This document shows positions 1-9,507 of a stretch of 39,614 nt of DNA, piece by piece; position 1 is the first letter of the stretch; every line of letters starts with the position of its first letter. The DNA lies in assembly GCA_001179505.1 (NCBI GenBank), contig CDMY01000603.1:192250-231863 (forward strand), in the 5' to 3' direction. The stretch comes from Vitrella brassicaformis. Lineage: Eukaryota; Sar; Vitrellaceae. Below the pieces are notes generated by a model. The model had not been told where the DNA came from, searched no databases, and saw only the letters and a list, made by a program, of their open reading frames with translations. A program made the position numbers and the translations under genes.

Positions 1-699
1 CCTCACTAAAGCTAACACCTCGATACATTCGTCAGCTGACCGAGCAGATGCACGTGAGCTGACGATTGAATACACACACAGACGGACGACAGCATGCTAT
101 TGCCCCCTCTCTTTCTCCCTTTATCCCTTCCTCTGCTCAGATGTATTCTCTAATGGAGAGCACTGTCCTCGTAGCCACGAATCTTGCTGTGATGGTCGGC
201 CATCAATTATGGCCGCCAGGTCCTTCCCTCAGCATCTTTCTTAACGAAGTGGGCGCCCTGATGGTTTTGGTCTTAATAGAGGCAGCTGCCGAGGCCTTTC
301 TCTTTGTTGTAAGACAACATATCTATGCCGACCACCAATACATATCTTGTCAATCTGTGCTCTTCTCGCCAGGTGATGATCAGATGGCATAATTTGCCAC
401 TCACGGGATCAGGGGAAGAGAGGGGCGTACTGTGGAATCGCACACTTGTGTGCCTGTGGGCGACTATCCATGTGTCTCTAGGGATTCTGACCTTTTTCTA
501 CACCTTTCTGACGAAGGTAGGCCTCTTTCCAGCAACGAATAGGCGGTGGGTAATTGTGTAGCGAACTCCCCGTGTCCCTTGCTTTGTTTGGCAGGTTGTT
601 GATTCGGACAAGTGGGCCGGTGTCAATGTCGATCCCCATGATTTCTGTCCACATTTTTCTTTCGTGCGCGAGTGGGAATACCACAGTAACAGAGTCTGA
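1..699 (+). CDS. 3' end of an unrecognised multi-pass membrane protein gene
   Basis: Four exons join in one frame, all at phase 0: 1-53 (runs off the window start), 141-308, 373-516 and 595-699 (TGA stop). Introns use GTGAGC, GTAAGA and GTAGGC donors and pyrimidine-rich AG acceptors. The 140 or so visible residues contain three hydrophobic stretches: around TVLVATNLAVMV, GALMVLVLIEAAAEAFLFV and WATIHVSLGILTFFYTFL. A polar tail follows that ends in EWEYHSNRV. This suggests the last transmembrane helices of an integral membrane protein. I do not recognise the family and assign no function. The gene converges on the alveolin gene downstream. Confidence 0.6.
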
Positions 700-880
700 T
701 GTGTATCTTGCGAACAACCATGACTACTCTTGAGTGTCTCGACGTGTTCGGATCGGAGATAAGCTGGTCGATGGCAGACAGACAGAAGGAGATGGACAGG
801 CGAGGGTGGGCAATAAGTGAGCTGACGAGGAAAGTGATGTGTCGTGCAAGAAGTCTTCTTTGATGGCAGCTTCGGCTCAT

Positions 881-1359
881 GCCATGTACAGCACGCCGTG
901 AATACCACCGGGACCATTGATTCAGTCCGACAGTGTATATCAGTCAGTCGCTGCGTGTGTGGCTGTAGGAGACTCTGATGCCCTGCTGGGCCAACTCAGG
1001 AGCAAAGTCTCGCTGCACCTCCGCACCCAACTCACCATGGCCAGCATTATACTGAAGACAGAGACAGAGACAGACAGACATGCGTTCGCAGGGAGGACAC
1101 GAGACGCCCCTCAATGCATTGCTGGTGTCTCATTGATCAATCACCTGTGCGATCGGCCCAGCTTCAACGGTAGCGCCCCGCACAATGGTCTCCCCCATCC
1201 TTGTGCTGGTCATTTCACCCTCACCCAGCTGCCCCTGCCCCCTGCGCAACTCCTGGCTGTCCTGGCGCTGTGACAGCTCTGGGCCGAGGATTGGTGTCGC
1301 AGGCACACCGTCTGGCGACCTCGGAGACGTATGCTGGCTGGCAGATGAGCAGACGGGCA
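881..1359 (-). repeat. Inverted repeat arm A (alveolin 3' end)
   Basis: This is a segment of about 480 bp covering the last two alveolin exons, their intron and the first 60 or so bases 3' of the stop. It recurs in reverse orientation at 8828-9312 at roughly 97-98% identity by eye. Differences are 7 exonic substitutions, one inserted codon, a 4-bp TCTG unit in the intron and a few others. The similarity ends sharply on both sides. Confidence 0.85.
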
Positions 1360-1971
1360 TTGTGCGCCAGGAGTGAGGAAGAGGGAGAGGGATGGGCGGC
1401 TGGACAGGCTGATGTGGCTCCTGCATGACCAACACAAAAGGGACGACAACGCAGGCAGAAGTGAGGCGGGCGTGTCTTGTTCTCTGCATCCATGTACTTC
1501 TTCGTCGTCGGGCAACTCCACATAGACGTCACGATACTCGACTTCTACCCTGGGCACATACCTGTGCAGAGGGAGAGGAGGGAGGGAGGGCAGCTAAAAG
1601 CACATATTGCATTTGCAATGCCTGTTCTGTGTGTTGGGCATTCCCATGCCTGATAATCTCTCGTTCGGTGATCCGCGGGACGTATTTGACTCTCTGATGT
1701 ATGATGGGCACTTCAACATACCTGAAAGAAAGACATCAGAGCATGACAAGAGCAAGAAGCCATGCTGCTCGAAGGGCCTCTTCAATCGCACCTCACTCTC
1801 TCGTACACCGGCTGCACGACCACCTGTCCACGCCAGCACACCCATACGTTGCCGCACGCAATGCCATGCACCTGTGTTTTCCTGTGCGCCTACAGCTGGG
1901 ACAATGAAAGGCTGTGGAGAAGGCGGAGGGCGCACATGCATCCAGGGCTGCATTCCAGGCGGCTGCATCAT
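944..1971 (-). CDS. Alveolin (inner membrane complex protein) with Pro/Gln-rich N terminus
   Basis: The exons, read on the minus strand, are 1721-1650, 1561-1498, 1420-1145 and 1051-944 (TGA), preceded by a probable first exon starting at ATG 1971. The two middle exons encode YVEVPIIHQRVKYVPRIT and YVPRVEVEYRDVYVELP. These are the charged, Val/Pro-spaced repeats typical of alveolins, the filament-forming cytoskeletal proteins under the alveolate cell cortex. The probable N terminus (MMQPPGMQPW...) is Met/Gln/Pro rich, as in many alveolins. The tail after the repeats is low-complexity and of unknown role. The intron after 1650 seems to use a GC donor (AG|GCATGG). The donor of the first exon could not be resolved in the right phase, so the first 35 or so residues are tentative. 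The last two exons are duplicated in inverted orientation at 8823-9249. Confidence 0.72.
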
Positions 1972-2114
1972 TGCAGAAGCCTGCCGGGGTTACCCACTCA
2001 AAATTTGACGGGGCGCCTGTGTAACGATCTCTGTCTCAACCTCAATTCCGATGCAACGATGGATTTTTCAGCGCTCCTGAGGCAGCGCGGGAACGTGGTG
2101 TTTCCCAATGATCC
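1972..2114. promoter_or_regulatory. Compact head-to-head spacer between alveolin and the C2HC-ankyrin gene
   Basis: About 143 bp separate the alveolin start (1971, minus) from the first usable ATG of the next gene (2115, plus). Any promoter for both genes must lie here or inside the first exons. Unlike the other head-to-head spacers in the window it lacks the TGCGAGCT octamer. The plus-strand start is uncertain: an alternative ATG at 2060 opens a different frame. Confidence 0.35.
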
Positions 2115-5100
2115 ATGCTGCCTCCCGCCAACCCACCGCTCCACTCAGCCAAGGGACTCAGCCCCGTGCAAGCGCCAGGGGGCCAGTCGGTCTTGATTGA
2201 AGGCTTCGAGCAGCCGCCAGCCGCTCAGGACGCTCACTCCACTTCATTGGCCGCAAAGAGCGATGCTGACGTCTGCTTGAGCGGAGCAGAAGCGGTCATA
2301 GCGACGACTGAGTGAGCGACGAGAGTGGCGCGAGTGTGGGTGCGGGAGGCTGACAGCTCGGTCATCAGCCACCGGACTTATCCATTCCTGCCCGACGACG
2401 TGAGCAGTGTTGACAGTCGTGTGATATACTTCGAGTGCCGTGAGTGTGACGAAGTGGCTCGTGAAGGGCCAGAGAGGGACGCCGGGCAGCATCACAAGCA
2501 CGGCTGCAGCAGATTCACACCGCCACAGCAGCATCAGCATCAGCAACAGCCGGCACAGGAGACCCTAGCAACACAAGCTGGCGAGTCAATGGTGAGAGCA
2601 GGCACAACCACAAACACAAGCACCACGCGGTTGACTCATTGCTTGTCTTGCTGCTTGCTTCCTTCGTTCACTCAGCCTCCCCCGCAGCACCTCATCGCCG
2701 ACCTAGATCACAAGCAGGTGCGGTCCTTCTCAGTCGCCGTCCGCCTCTCACCCAACTTCCCGCAGGAGCTGGAGGGCACAGGTGTGCCTGCCGTGCTGCT
2801 CGTCGAGCCTCACGACCCCTCCGCGCCCATCTACATCGCCGAGGGGTTCGACTACCTGTCGTTCCTGCGCCAGCGCCGCAACCAGAACGACCTCCACCCC
2901 AACCTATCCGACAACGACATAGAGAGCATGCGCGGCGACAGCCCCCATCTGACCACCTACGCCTTCTTCGCCGGCAAGGACCTCGACGCCGTCTCGGGCA
3001 GCTCCAGGACGCGGCTCGTGCAGCCGGCCACGGCGAGGCTGTGGGTCAAGGGGCGGGACTGCACCACAGTGGCTGAGGAGCGGTCCTACTTGTTTCTTCA
3101 CTGCGGTCTGGACAGCCCTGGCGAGGTGATGGTGGCCAAGTACTGCGGCCTGTGTCGGGGGACGGCGGTGCAGTTCGAGCCGGTGGACCACAAGATGACA
3201 TGCCCGCTGCGGACGGTGTGGGGTGGGCTCATGGACGCTGCGGTGAGTGAGGCTGGCCGGCTGGCTGGCTAGGAGGGGGGAGGGCGGGGGTACATTCAAA
3301 AAGAGGGAGTAAGTGTGTGGTTTGTTGGTGGTTCTGCAGGCTGCTGGTGCGGTGCCCTTCATACCCATGGTTGGCGTCGGCGGCCTCACGAACGGCCTGC
3401 AGGAACCGAAGCAGCAGCAGCAGCAGGAGGCATCGCAGCAGCTAGCGAATGGACAGCGCCCTGGACTCATGGTGAGACCAACAGACAGACTACACCGCAA
3501 CCACACCCATTCCATGGCCGCCGTGGTTGCTGCATTCAGGTTCCCCTCCCTCGAAGCCTTGCTCCTCCCATGACACGCATCAACGACTCCTTCTCGGCCG
3601 CGCCCACCCCGCTGTTCCTCCTCGCCCGTGACGGCGGCCCCATCACTGCCGAGCAGCTCAAGGACCTCGGCGCGCAGCAGATGACCATCGCATGCACCGA
3701 CCTCGAGTGGACGCCTCTTCAGATGGCATCACACATGGGCCACATCGACGTTGTCCAGGCACTCCTCAGCCACCCCCTCGCCCCAGCCCTCATTAACAAG
3801 GCCATCGACCACCAGACCCCCCTGGTGCTCGCCGCGACAGCCAACCATGACGATGTGGTGCAGTGCCTGCTGGAGGCTGGCGCGGACCCCACCACACGGA
3901 CAGAAGACCAGCGCGGTGACACCCTCGTGCACCTCTGTGCGCGGAAGGGATGCACAGAGGCCCTGTGGAAGCTCGGCGACTTCGATCGCAGTCTGCTGTC
4001 GCTGCCCAACCGGTGCGGGGAGACCCCTCTGAGCGCAGCCGTCAAGGCCGACGAGTCGGGTGCGGTGACCTGCCTCCTCGACATGGGCGTCGACTTCAAG
4101 ATGGTGACGAGCCACCTGCCCACCCAGCCAGACCACAAGAGGCGGCAAGCCATTCCTCAGGGAGGAGCGGTGGTGCCATGGGCGGCGGAGGGGTCCATCG
4201 GGTCGGCAACAGCAGCAGGAAGAGAGGGCTCGTGTGACAGTGGTGGTGCAGAAGCTGAGGGTGTGATGGCTCGTGTCAAGAAGGAGGAGGAGGAGCTGGG
4301 TATTGGGGCGCTGGCCCAACCACTGGTTCCTATGCCATTAGCGACCGAAGCACTTCCCCAATCACCACTCGAATCACCGGTAAGGGCAGGGCATGCACAT
4401 CGGACAGCCAGACTGCGCAATCACCCCATCCATCCATCCATCCATGTCTCCTTGTCCGTCAGCAGGGAGGCCCGTTTGACGTGTTTCGCGGCACTGGCGC
4501 CCGCTACTCATTCGGCTTCCTGCTCGACCGCTACCCAGCCCACCGTTCGTCCCTGCCCTTCGTGAAGCTGCTGAGCTTCTTCCTGGAGAACCGCACCTAC
4601 AACAACCGCAACGAGGCCCGATACGACTTCCTGCGCATCACACGCGGCGACCTGAACTGCGTCAACCTCAAGAACGCGATAGCCAAGATGGTGGTGGACG
4701 GCCAGCCGGCCGACTACTTCGTCACCTGCGACCCGGGCAAAGGCTACCGAGGTGGGGGAGACAGCGCCAGGGAGAGGAGGGACAAGATACCTGAGGAAAT
4801 CCAACACGTAAGCAAGCAAGGACATCCATCCGGCCATCCATCCATCCATCCATCCATCCATCCGGCCATTCATTCAACTCTCTGCCTGCTTCAGGTTCGT
4901 TTCAACACGTCCTATGTGGTTATCGATCGCAATACGGGTGGCGAGTTGCGTCGGTGCAAGTCGCGGAAGAGCTCCAAGGACACACTCACTTCTGTCGACA
5001 ACTTCCTGGCCAGCCTTTACCGTGAGCAAGACGCTGGCTACCGCCCGAGGGCTGCCGTACTGGTCATCAAGAGTATACAGGCCCAGGCTCAACGCAACTA

Positions 5101-7684
5101 CCGAACCGCCGATCTCTCGTAAGCTAACTGACTGACAGGAGCTCACAGGGGGAGACTGCCATGCGACGCCTTTGTGCATGTCATGTGTGTCCTCCCTCAG
5201 TTGGCGGAAGGATAGCGGCATTCAGGACCTATGCGTTGCGTTCGGTGAAGACATCACGCACGAGGTGAGACTGACTGACTGACAACCCATCAGACACACA
5301 GAGAGCATATCATGGCTGTATCCGTCGGTCACGCCTACACATCACATCCTCTAATACTGCTGTTCAGTTCGCTGACGTCATCTCACAGCTCGAGAGTGCC
5401 CCTGCCGACCAGCCACCTGCAGCAGCTGATGTGTCTGAGACGGCAGCCGCCCCTGCAGCAGCCGCAGCAGCAGCAGCAGCCGCCATGCCCTCCCAGGCTG
5501 CATCCGCCAGAGAGAACAGCGCCAGCATGACGTTGGCACCCTGCATCAAGGGCAACCCCCCGCCAGATCTGCTGGTGGCCCGTCTGCTGCTGTTCCAGGA
5601 TGCCTCCCCTTGGTCCAACACCGACCCGTACAAGGTGGTGCGGCGAGTGGTGAGCCTGGGCGGCCCGGAGGAGGACTGCGCGGCACACATGAAGGTGGAG
5701 CTGGCGGAGCAGCAGCTGACGTCGCCGTCATTCACCATCGAGGGCTTCATCTACGACGACTTCATCAAGCGTCAGGCTGCCGAGGGGCGCCTTCTCAACT
5801 GGAGCAGCGACGCGGCCGTGACAGGTTCGGCGGACGGCGTGGTGGTGGTCTTCTTTGTTGGCTTCACTCTCGACCCCACGGCCCACCCGAAGAGCGCTCA
5901 GCTGGTGTCACAGGGCAGGTTCCGCGTGTGGAAGTCTCCGGGGCAGCAGGAGGGGCGTGGCAGACAGCGGGGCACGAGCACGGACATGGTGGGCGACCGG
6001 CCGTTCCTGTACTGCGGCATGGACGCTAACCGCGAGGTGGTGCTCTATCGCATTTGTCCGCAGTGCCAGCAGTTCGTCCGTGGCCTGCACCACCGCATTC
6101 GCCATTGGCCCACATGCCCGGCATACGAAGCACATCCCGACGAGGTGACTGACCGACCAGCTGACAGGAACGTCGAGAGCCGTGTATTGATTGCATCGGT
6201 ATGCATGTTTGCCTCGTGTGTGTCTCCATGTGTCTGTGCAGTCTGACCAGGAGCATCCTGCCATGGCTGGCCCCCTGCTGCCACCCGACGCTCCACTGGT
6301 GAGCAACAAAGGGCACGCCTCGAGATGGATATCACCTGCCACGAGTGCACTGGTCCCATCCATCCGTCCATCCATATATGTGTGTGTGTGTGTGTGTGTC
6401 TCTGTGTGTCTTTGTGTGTGTGTGCTTCAGCCGCTGCCTGCCCCAGTGTCTGAGCGGCGGCCCCTCAGCTACCCACCCGGCATCCAGCGTGCGCGTGGCC
6501 GCAAGAAGGTCGTCAAGGAGGAGGTCAACAGCGACGTCACGCCCCCTCATGAGACGGGTGCCGCTGACGAGGAGTGCCCTGCCGTCGACATAGACTTGCA
6601 GCAGCGGCAGCAGCCCGACAGAGTGGCCCCCAAGAGGCGAGCCAAGCGAGCGGCGAGCAAGGCGGCAGCAGCAGCAGCAGCAGCAGCAGATGACACACTA
6701 GACGACGGCGACGATGACCAACATCAGCCGGACGCCGGCCAGACAGACATTGAGCCAGCAAAGAAAAGGAAGACCCCCAAGAAGACCGCTGCTGCCAGTA
6801 GAACACAAGACAAGGAGGACGAGCCACGCCAGGCACGCGGCAAGCGCAAGCCGACCGACACGCCGACAGCCAGCCAGAGGAAGCGCAAGGCGGCCAAGAA
6901 GCAGCCGATGGAGAGCGCGTCGGTGTTCGGTATTTCCCTGGCTGAGCTGCTCAAGGATGGGGGGCATGGGGCGCTCCTGACGGGCAGCGACATCCCCACC
7001 GAGTACGGCGGCGGGTCGGCCGATCTGCAGCCCGATGCCCTGCTGTCTCTGGAGATCGCTCAACAGCAACAAGGAGGCGGTGAGGGAGAGGTCCCACAGC
7101 AATCAATGGCGACGGTCTACCGCATAGAGGGCTTTTGCCTGCCTGACGACGAGGGCGGCAAGCAGAGGCCAGCCACGCAGCAACAGCAGGCGTCTTCTGC
7201 CGGTTCAGGCCCCCTCCTCTCCTTCGCCTTCCACCTCGGCACATCGCGAATAGACAGCAATGGTGCCAATGCGGCAATGGCAATGGCGGCCGGCCAGCCG
7301 ACTGCGCGTGTCTGGCGTCTGGAGGGGGAGGGCGGCCAACCAGCGGTCGACAGCTACCCATTCGACTCAGACGCGGTCAACGTGGTGGTGGTGGATCTGT
7401 GCACTCACTGCGGTGCGTACGGCCAGCGGTCGGACAGCAGGGGCGACGGCATAGAGCACAACGAGGCGTGCCCCGTGCCAGCCATGCAGGAGGTTAGTTC
7501 ATCTGCCGGTGTGGGTGTGGCTTCGCGTGTCAAAGGGGGACGGCCCAAGAAGACTGCGAGCGGCTTGTCAAACACGAAGAGCAAGAGGGGCAGCAGTAGG
7601 AGTGCCGCTGGTGGTGGTGGCGGTGGTGGTGGTGTGGGTGGTGCTGCTGGTGGTGGCGCGTGCGAGCACATCGCCGACCTGTGA
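2115..7684 (+). CDS. Large nuclear protein with four C2HC-finger modules and ankyrin repeats
   Basis: Exons: 2115(?)-2591, 2676-3242, 3340-3471, 3540-4379, 4463-4807, 4895-5118, 5201-5264, 5368-6144, 6242-6298 and 6431-7684 (TGA). Phases are consistent throughout. The order of parts is two C2HC modules (fingers at 2436-2507 and 3144-3203), a Gln-rich linker, ankyrin repeats (about 3650-4110, with TPLQMASHMGHIDVVQALL and TPLVLAATANHDDVVQCLL), and an unrecognised conserved-looking block (4463-5264). Then come a poly-Ala stretch, a third module (finger 6055-6117), a highly basic Lys/Arg-rich segment with likely nuclear localisation signals (about 6490-6910), a fourth module (finger 7400-7471) and a Gly-rich tail. 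Each module has an IEGF-like strand, then ARVW/ARLW/FRVW, then a Cys-x2-Cys-x(11-15)-His-x3-Cys finger. The 5' end is unresolved: there is no ATG close upstream of 2325, and the frame is interrupted by a TGA at 2313-2315 inside module 1. A role in nucleic-acid or protein binding in the nucleus is inferred, not shown. Confidence 0.75.
2436..2507 (+). other. C2HC finger, module 1
   Basis: Cys-x2-Cys-x15-His-x3-Cys (CRECDEV...HKHGC), placed after ARVW and a YPF strand. It is the first of four similarly spaced fingers in this gene. Confidence 0.7.
3144..3203 (+). other. C2HC finger, module 2
   Basis: Cys-x2-Cys-x11-His-x3-Cys (CGLCRG...DHKMTC), preceded by ARLW and a YLFLHCGLD strand that closely matches module 3 (PFLYCGMD). 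Confidence 0.75.
6055..6117 (+). other. C2HC finger, module 3
   Basis: Cys-x2-Cys-x12-His-x3-Cys (CPQCQQF...RHWPTC), preceded by FRVW and PFLYCGMD. The x12 spacing equals that of classical C2H2 fingers, with the last His replaced by Cys. Confidence 0.75.
7400..7471 (+). other. C2HC finger, module 4
   Basis: Cys-x2-Cys-x15-His-x3-Cys (CTHCGAY...EHNEAC), preceded by ARVW and SYPFDSD. It sits after the basic, probably nuclear-targeting segment. Confidence 0.75.
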
Positions 7685-8038
7685 ACACATACACACACGT
7701 GACGTATGTATAGACAGACAAACACATTTCACACATTGATGCACACACACACACACACACAGGCAGACATAGATTGCCTGCCCTGTGCATGGCATGCAGT
7801 ATAGAGAGCATTGAACAGACTCCTTTTCATTCAAACAGACTCGAGAATGGCCAGGAAGTGAATGAATGAATGAATGAGTCAACGAATGATTGAACGACTC
7901 GACTGACTGACCCGCCCTGTTGTCTATCTGGTGGTGTGTATCGTTGGGTACACGAAGTGGCCATCGAATATGAGCGGTAGGGTTTGAGACCCTGAAACCC
8001 GAAGAACCCTACGGAGAGGGAAGCGAGGCTCAGGGCGG
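7685..8038. other. Intergenic stretch with microsatellites and a hairpin
   Basis: This holds CA and GAAT repeats downstream of the C2HC-ankyrin gene. An imperfect hairpin lies just before the next start: GTAGGGTT at 7977-7984 can pair with AACCCTAC at 8005-8012, with a competing GGGTTT/AAACCC pairing inside. I see no gene here. Confidence 0.5.
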
Positions 8039-8609
8039 ATGCCACCAGCGCGACCGGCCGGTGAGGGAGAGTCTCAGACTGGAGGGGCAGTTGGCACCAG
8101 TTCCAGCGCGACTGGCCGACCTCCTGGCACCCCCGCTCTTCTGCGTTTGAAATTGAGCGGGCGAGAGGCTCCGGTCCTCTTTGAGACTGATTGGGTGGAA
8201 CCGACGAGGCGATGGGGCGACGCCCCGCAGGGACGACGGAATGCCGCACTGATAGGGATGAGTCTCCCCTACAAGATAGTCAACGAGAGAGCCCAGGACC
8301 ACGGTATCCGCGCAATGCCATCCGATGAATGACACAACAGTCGGTCTCTTCGCATGTCGTCGGCTGCATCTGTGTGTAGGCAGGACGTTGGCGGAGAGAC
8401 TCAGGGACAACGAACCCATCGTGATCAATGGCAGCGCCAAGCTGTGGGACGAGCACACGAGCATGGTCTTCAGCGAAGGCTTCCCTGTCGAGTTGCCCAA
8501 GGACGTCACAGTGAGCCGGGTGAAAGCCGAGCTCAAGCGATGGGGGATTGTGGCGGAGGAGACCGATATCCTATCCACCCAAATACTAAGGTGGGCGCTC
8601 AAGGATTGA
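8039..8609 (+). CDS. Probable BTB/T1 (KCTD-like) domain protein, 3' end unresolved
   Basis: Exon 1 (8039-8303) and exon 2 (from 8380) join at phase 1 through a GTATCC donor and a GTAG acceptor. After a low-complexity N terminus come LLRLKLSG and VLFET, then TLAERLRDNEPIVING, and later GFPVELPKDVTVSRVKAEL followed by KRWGI. The last part resembles the C-terminal half of potassium-channel tetramerisation (T1/BTB) domains, which are usually oligomerisation or cullin-adaptor modules. The open frame stops at TGA 8607-8609. A GTGGGC donor at about 8591 and further open stretches at 8660-8720 mean the gene may continue, so the C terminus is uncertain. The family call is by eye and only moderate. Confidence 0.45.
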
Positions 8610-8822
8610 GTCGGAAATGCATCTGTACATTTCATGGCGGCTGTCTGATCTCTCTCAGAGTCTTGTGTTTGAGGTTATGGGAGAGTGTGCAGCGGTGGTG
8701 GCGGAGAGGGCGTGAGCCAACACTGCTATAACAGTAATGCACCACCGCCACCACAGCAAATGGACGAGGGGGGTGTTGACAGTGAAGCATATGCCCTTGA
8801 CTCCCTCCCTCTCCCTCTGCAG

Positions 8823-9249
8823 GTGTGTCCCGTCTGCTTCTCATCTGCCAGCCAGCATATGTCTCCGAGGCCGCCAGACGGTGTGCCTGCGACACCAATC
8901 CTCGGCCCAGAGCTGCCACAGCGCCAGGACAGCCAGGAGTTGCGCAGGGGGCAGGGGCAGCTGGGTGAGGGTGAAATGACCAGCACAAGGATGGGGGAGA
9001 CCATTGTGCGGGGCGCTACCGTTGGGGCTGGGCCGATCGCACAGGTGATTGATCAATGAGACACCAGCAATGCATTGAGGGGCCTCTCGTGTCCTCTCTG
9101 CGAACGCATGTCTGTCTGTCTGTCTCTGTCTCTGTCTTCAGTATAATGCTGGCCATGGTGAGTTGGGTGCGGAGGTGCAGCGAGACTTTGCTCCTGAGTT
9201 GGCCCAGCAGGGCATCAGAGTCTCCCACAGGCACACACGCAGCGACTGA
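8823..9249 (+). pseudogene. Inverted duplicate of the last two alveolin exons
   Basis: Exons 8823-9044 and 9142-9249 (TGA) keep the splice sites and frame of the alveolin tail at 944-1420 but lack any alveolin repeat upstream. All seven exonic substitutions that I count relative to the minus-strand copy change the amino acid, and one codon is inserted. That pattern fits loss of constraint. Alternatively the exons may have been captured by the BTB-like gene just upstream, possibly in another frame. Confidence 0.65.
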
Positions 9250-9312
9250 CTGATATACACTGTCGGACTGAATCAATGGTCCTGGTGGTATTCACGGCGT
9301 GTTGTGCATGGC
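8828..9312 (+). repeat. Inverted repeat arm B (alveolin 3' end)
   Basis: This is the reverse-complement partner of 881-1359. Homology begins around the codons for PVC and ends at the shared CATGGC about 60 bp after the stop. The two arms flank about 7.5 kb. Confidence 0.85.
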
Positions 9313-9507
9313 TTAAACTCATCTCATAGGTGCGCACGATGATTCATTCGGCACGCAAACACGCACACGTCTGTCCGTCAGCGAGTGACACACACACAAA
9401 ATAACAGTAGTGTCTGTGCTAACATAACAGACTATACACCGCCACGCATGGAATACCGAGCTTCCCGTCCCCACCACACCACACCAACCACCCCATTCAT
9501 TATATAC

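Noticed and set aside
6375-6430. Short tandem repeats that could suggest a CRISPR-like or satellite array
   Set aside because: These are simple TG, TCTG and TCCA microsatellites inside introns and spacers of a eukaryotic genome, with no spacer-repeat structure.
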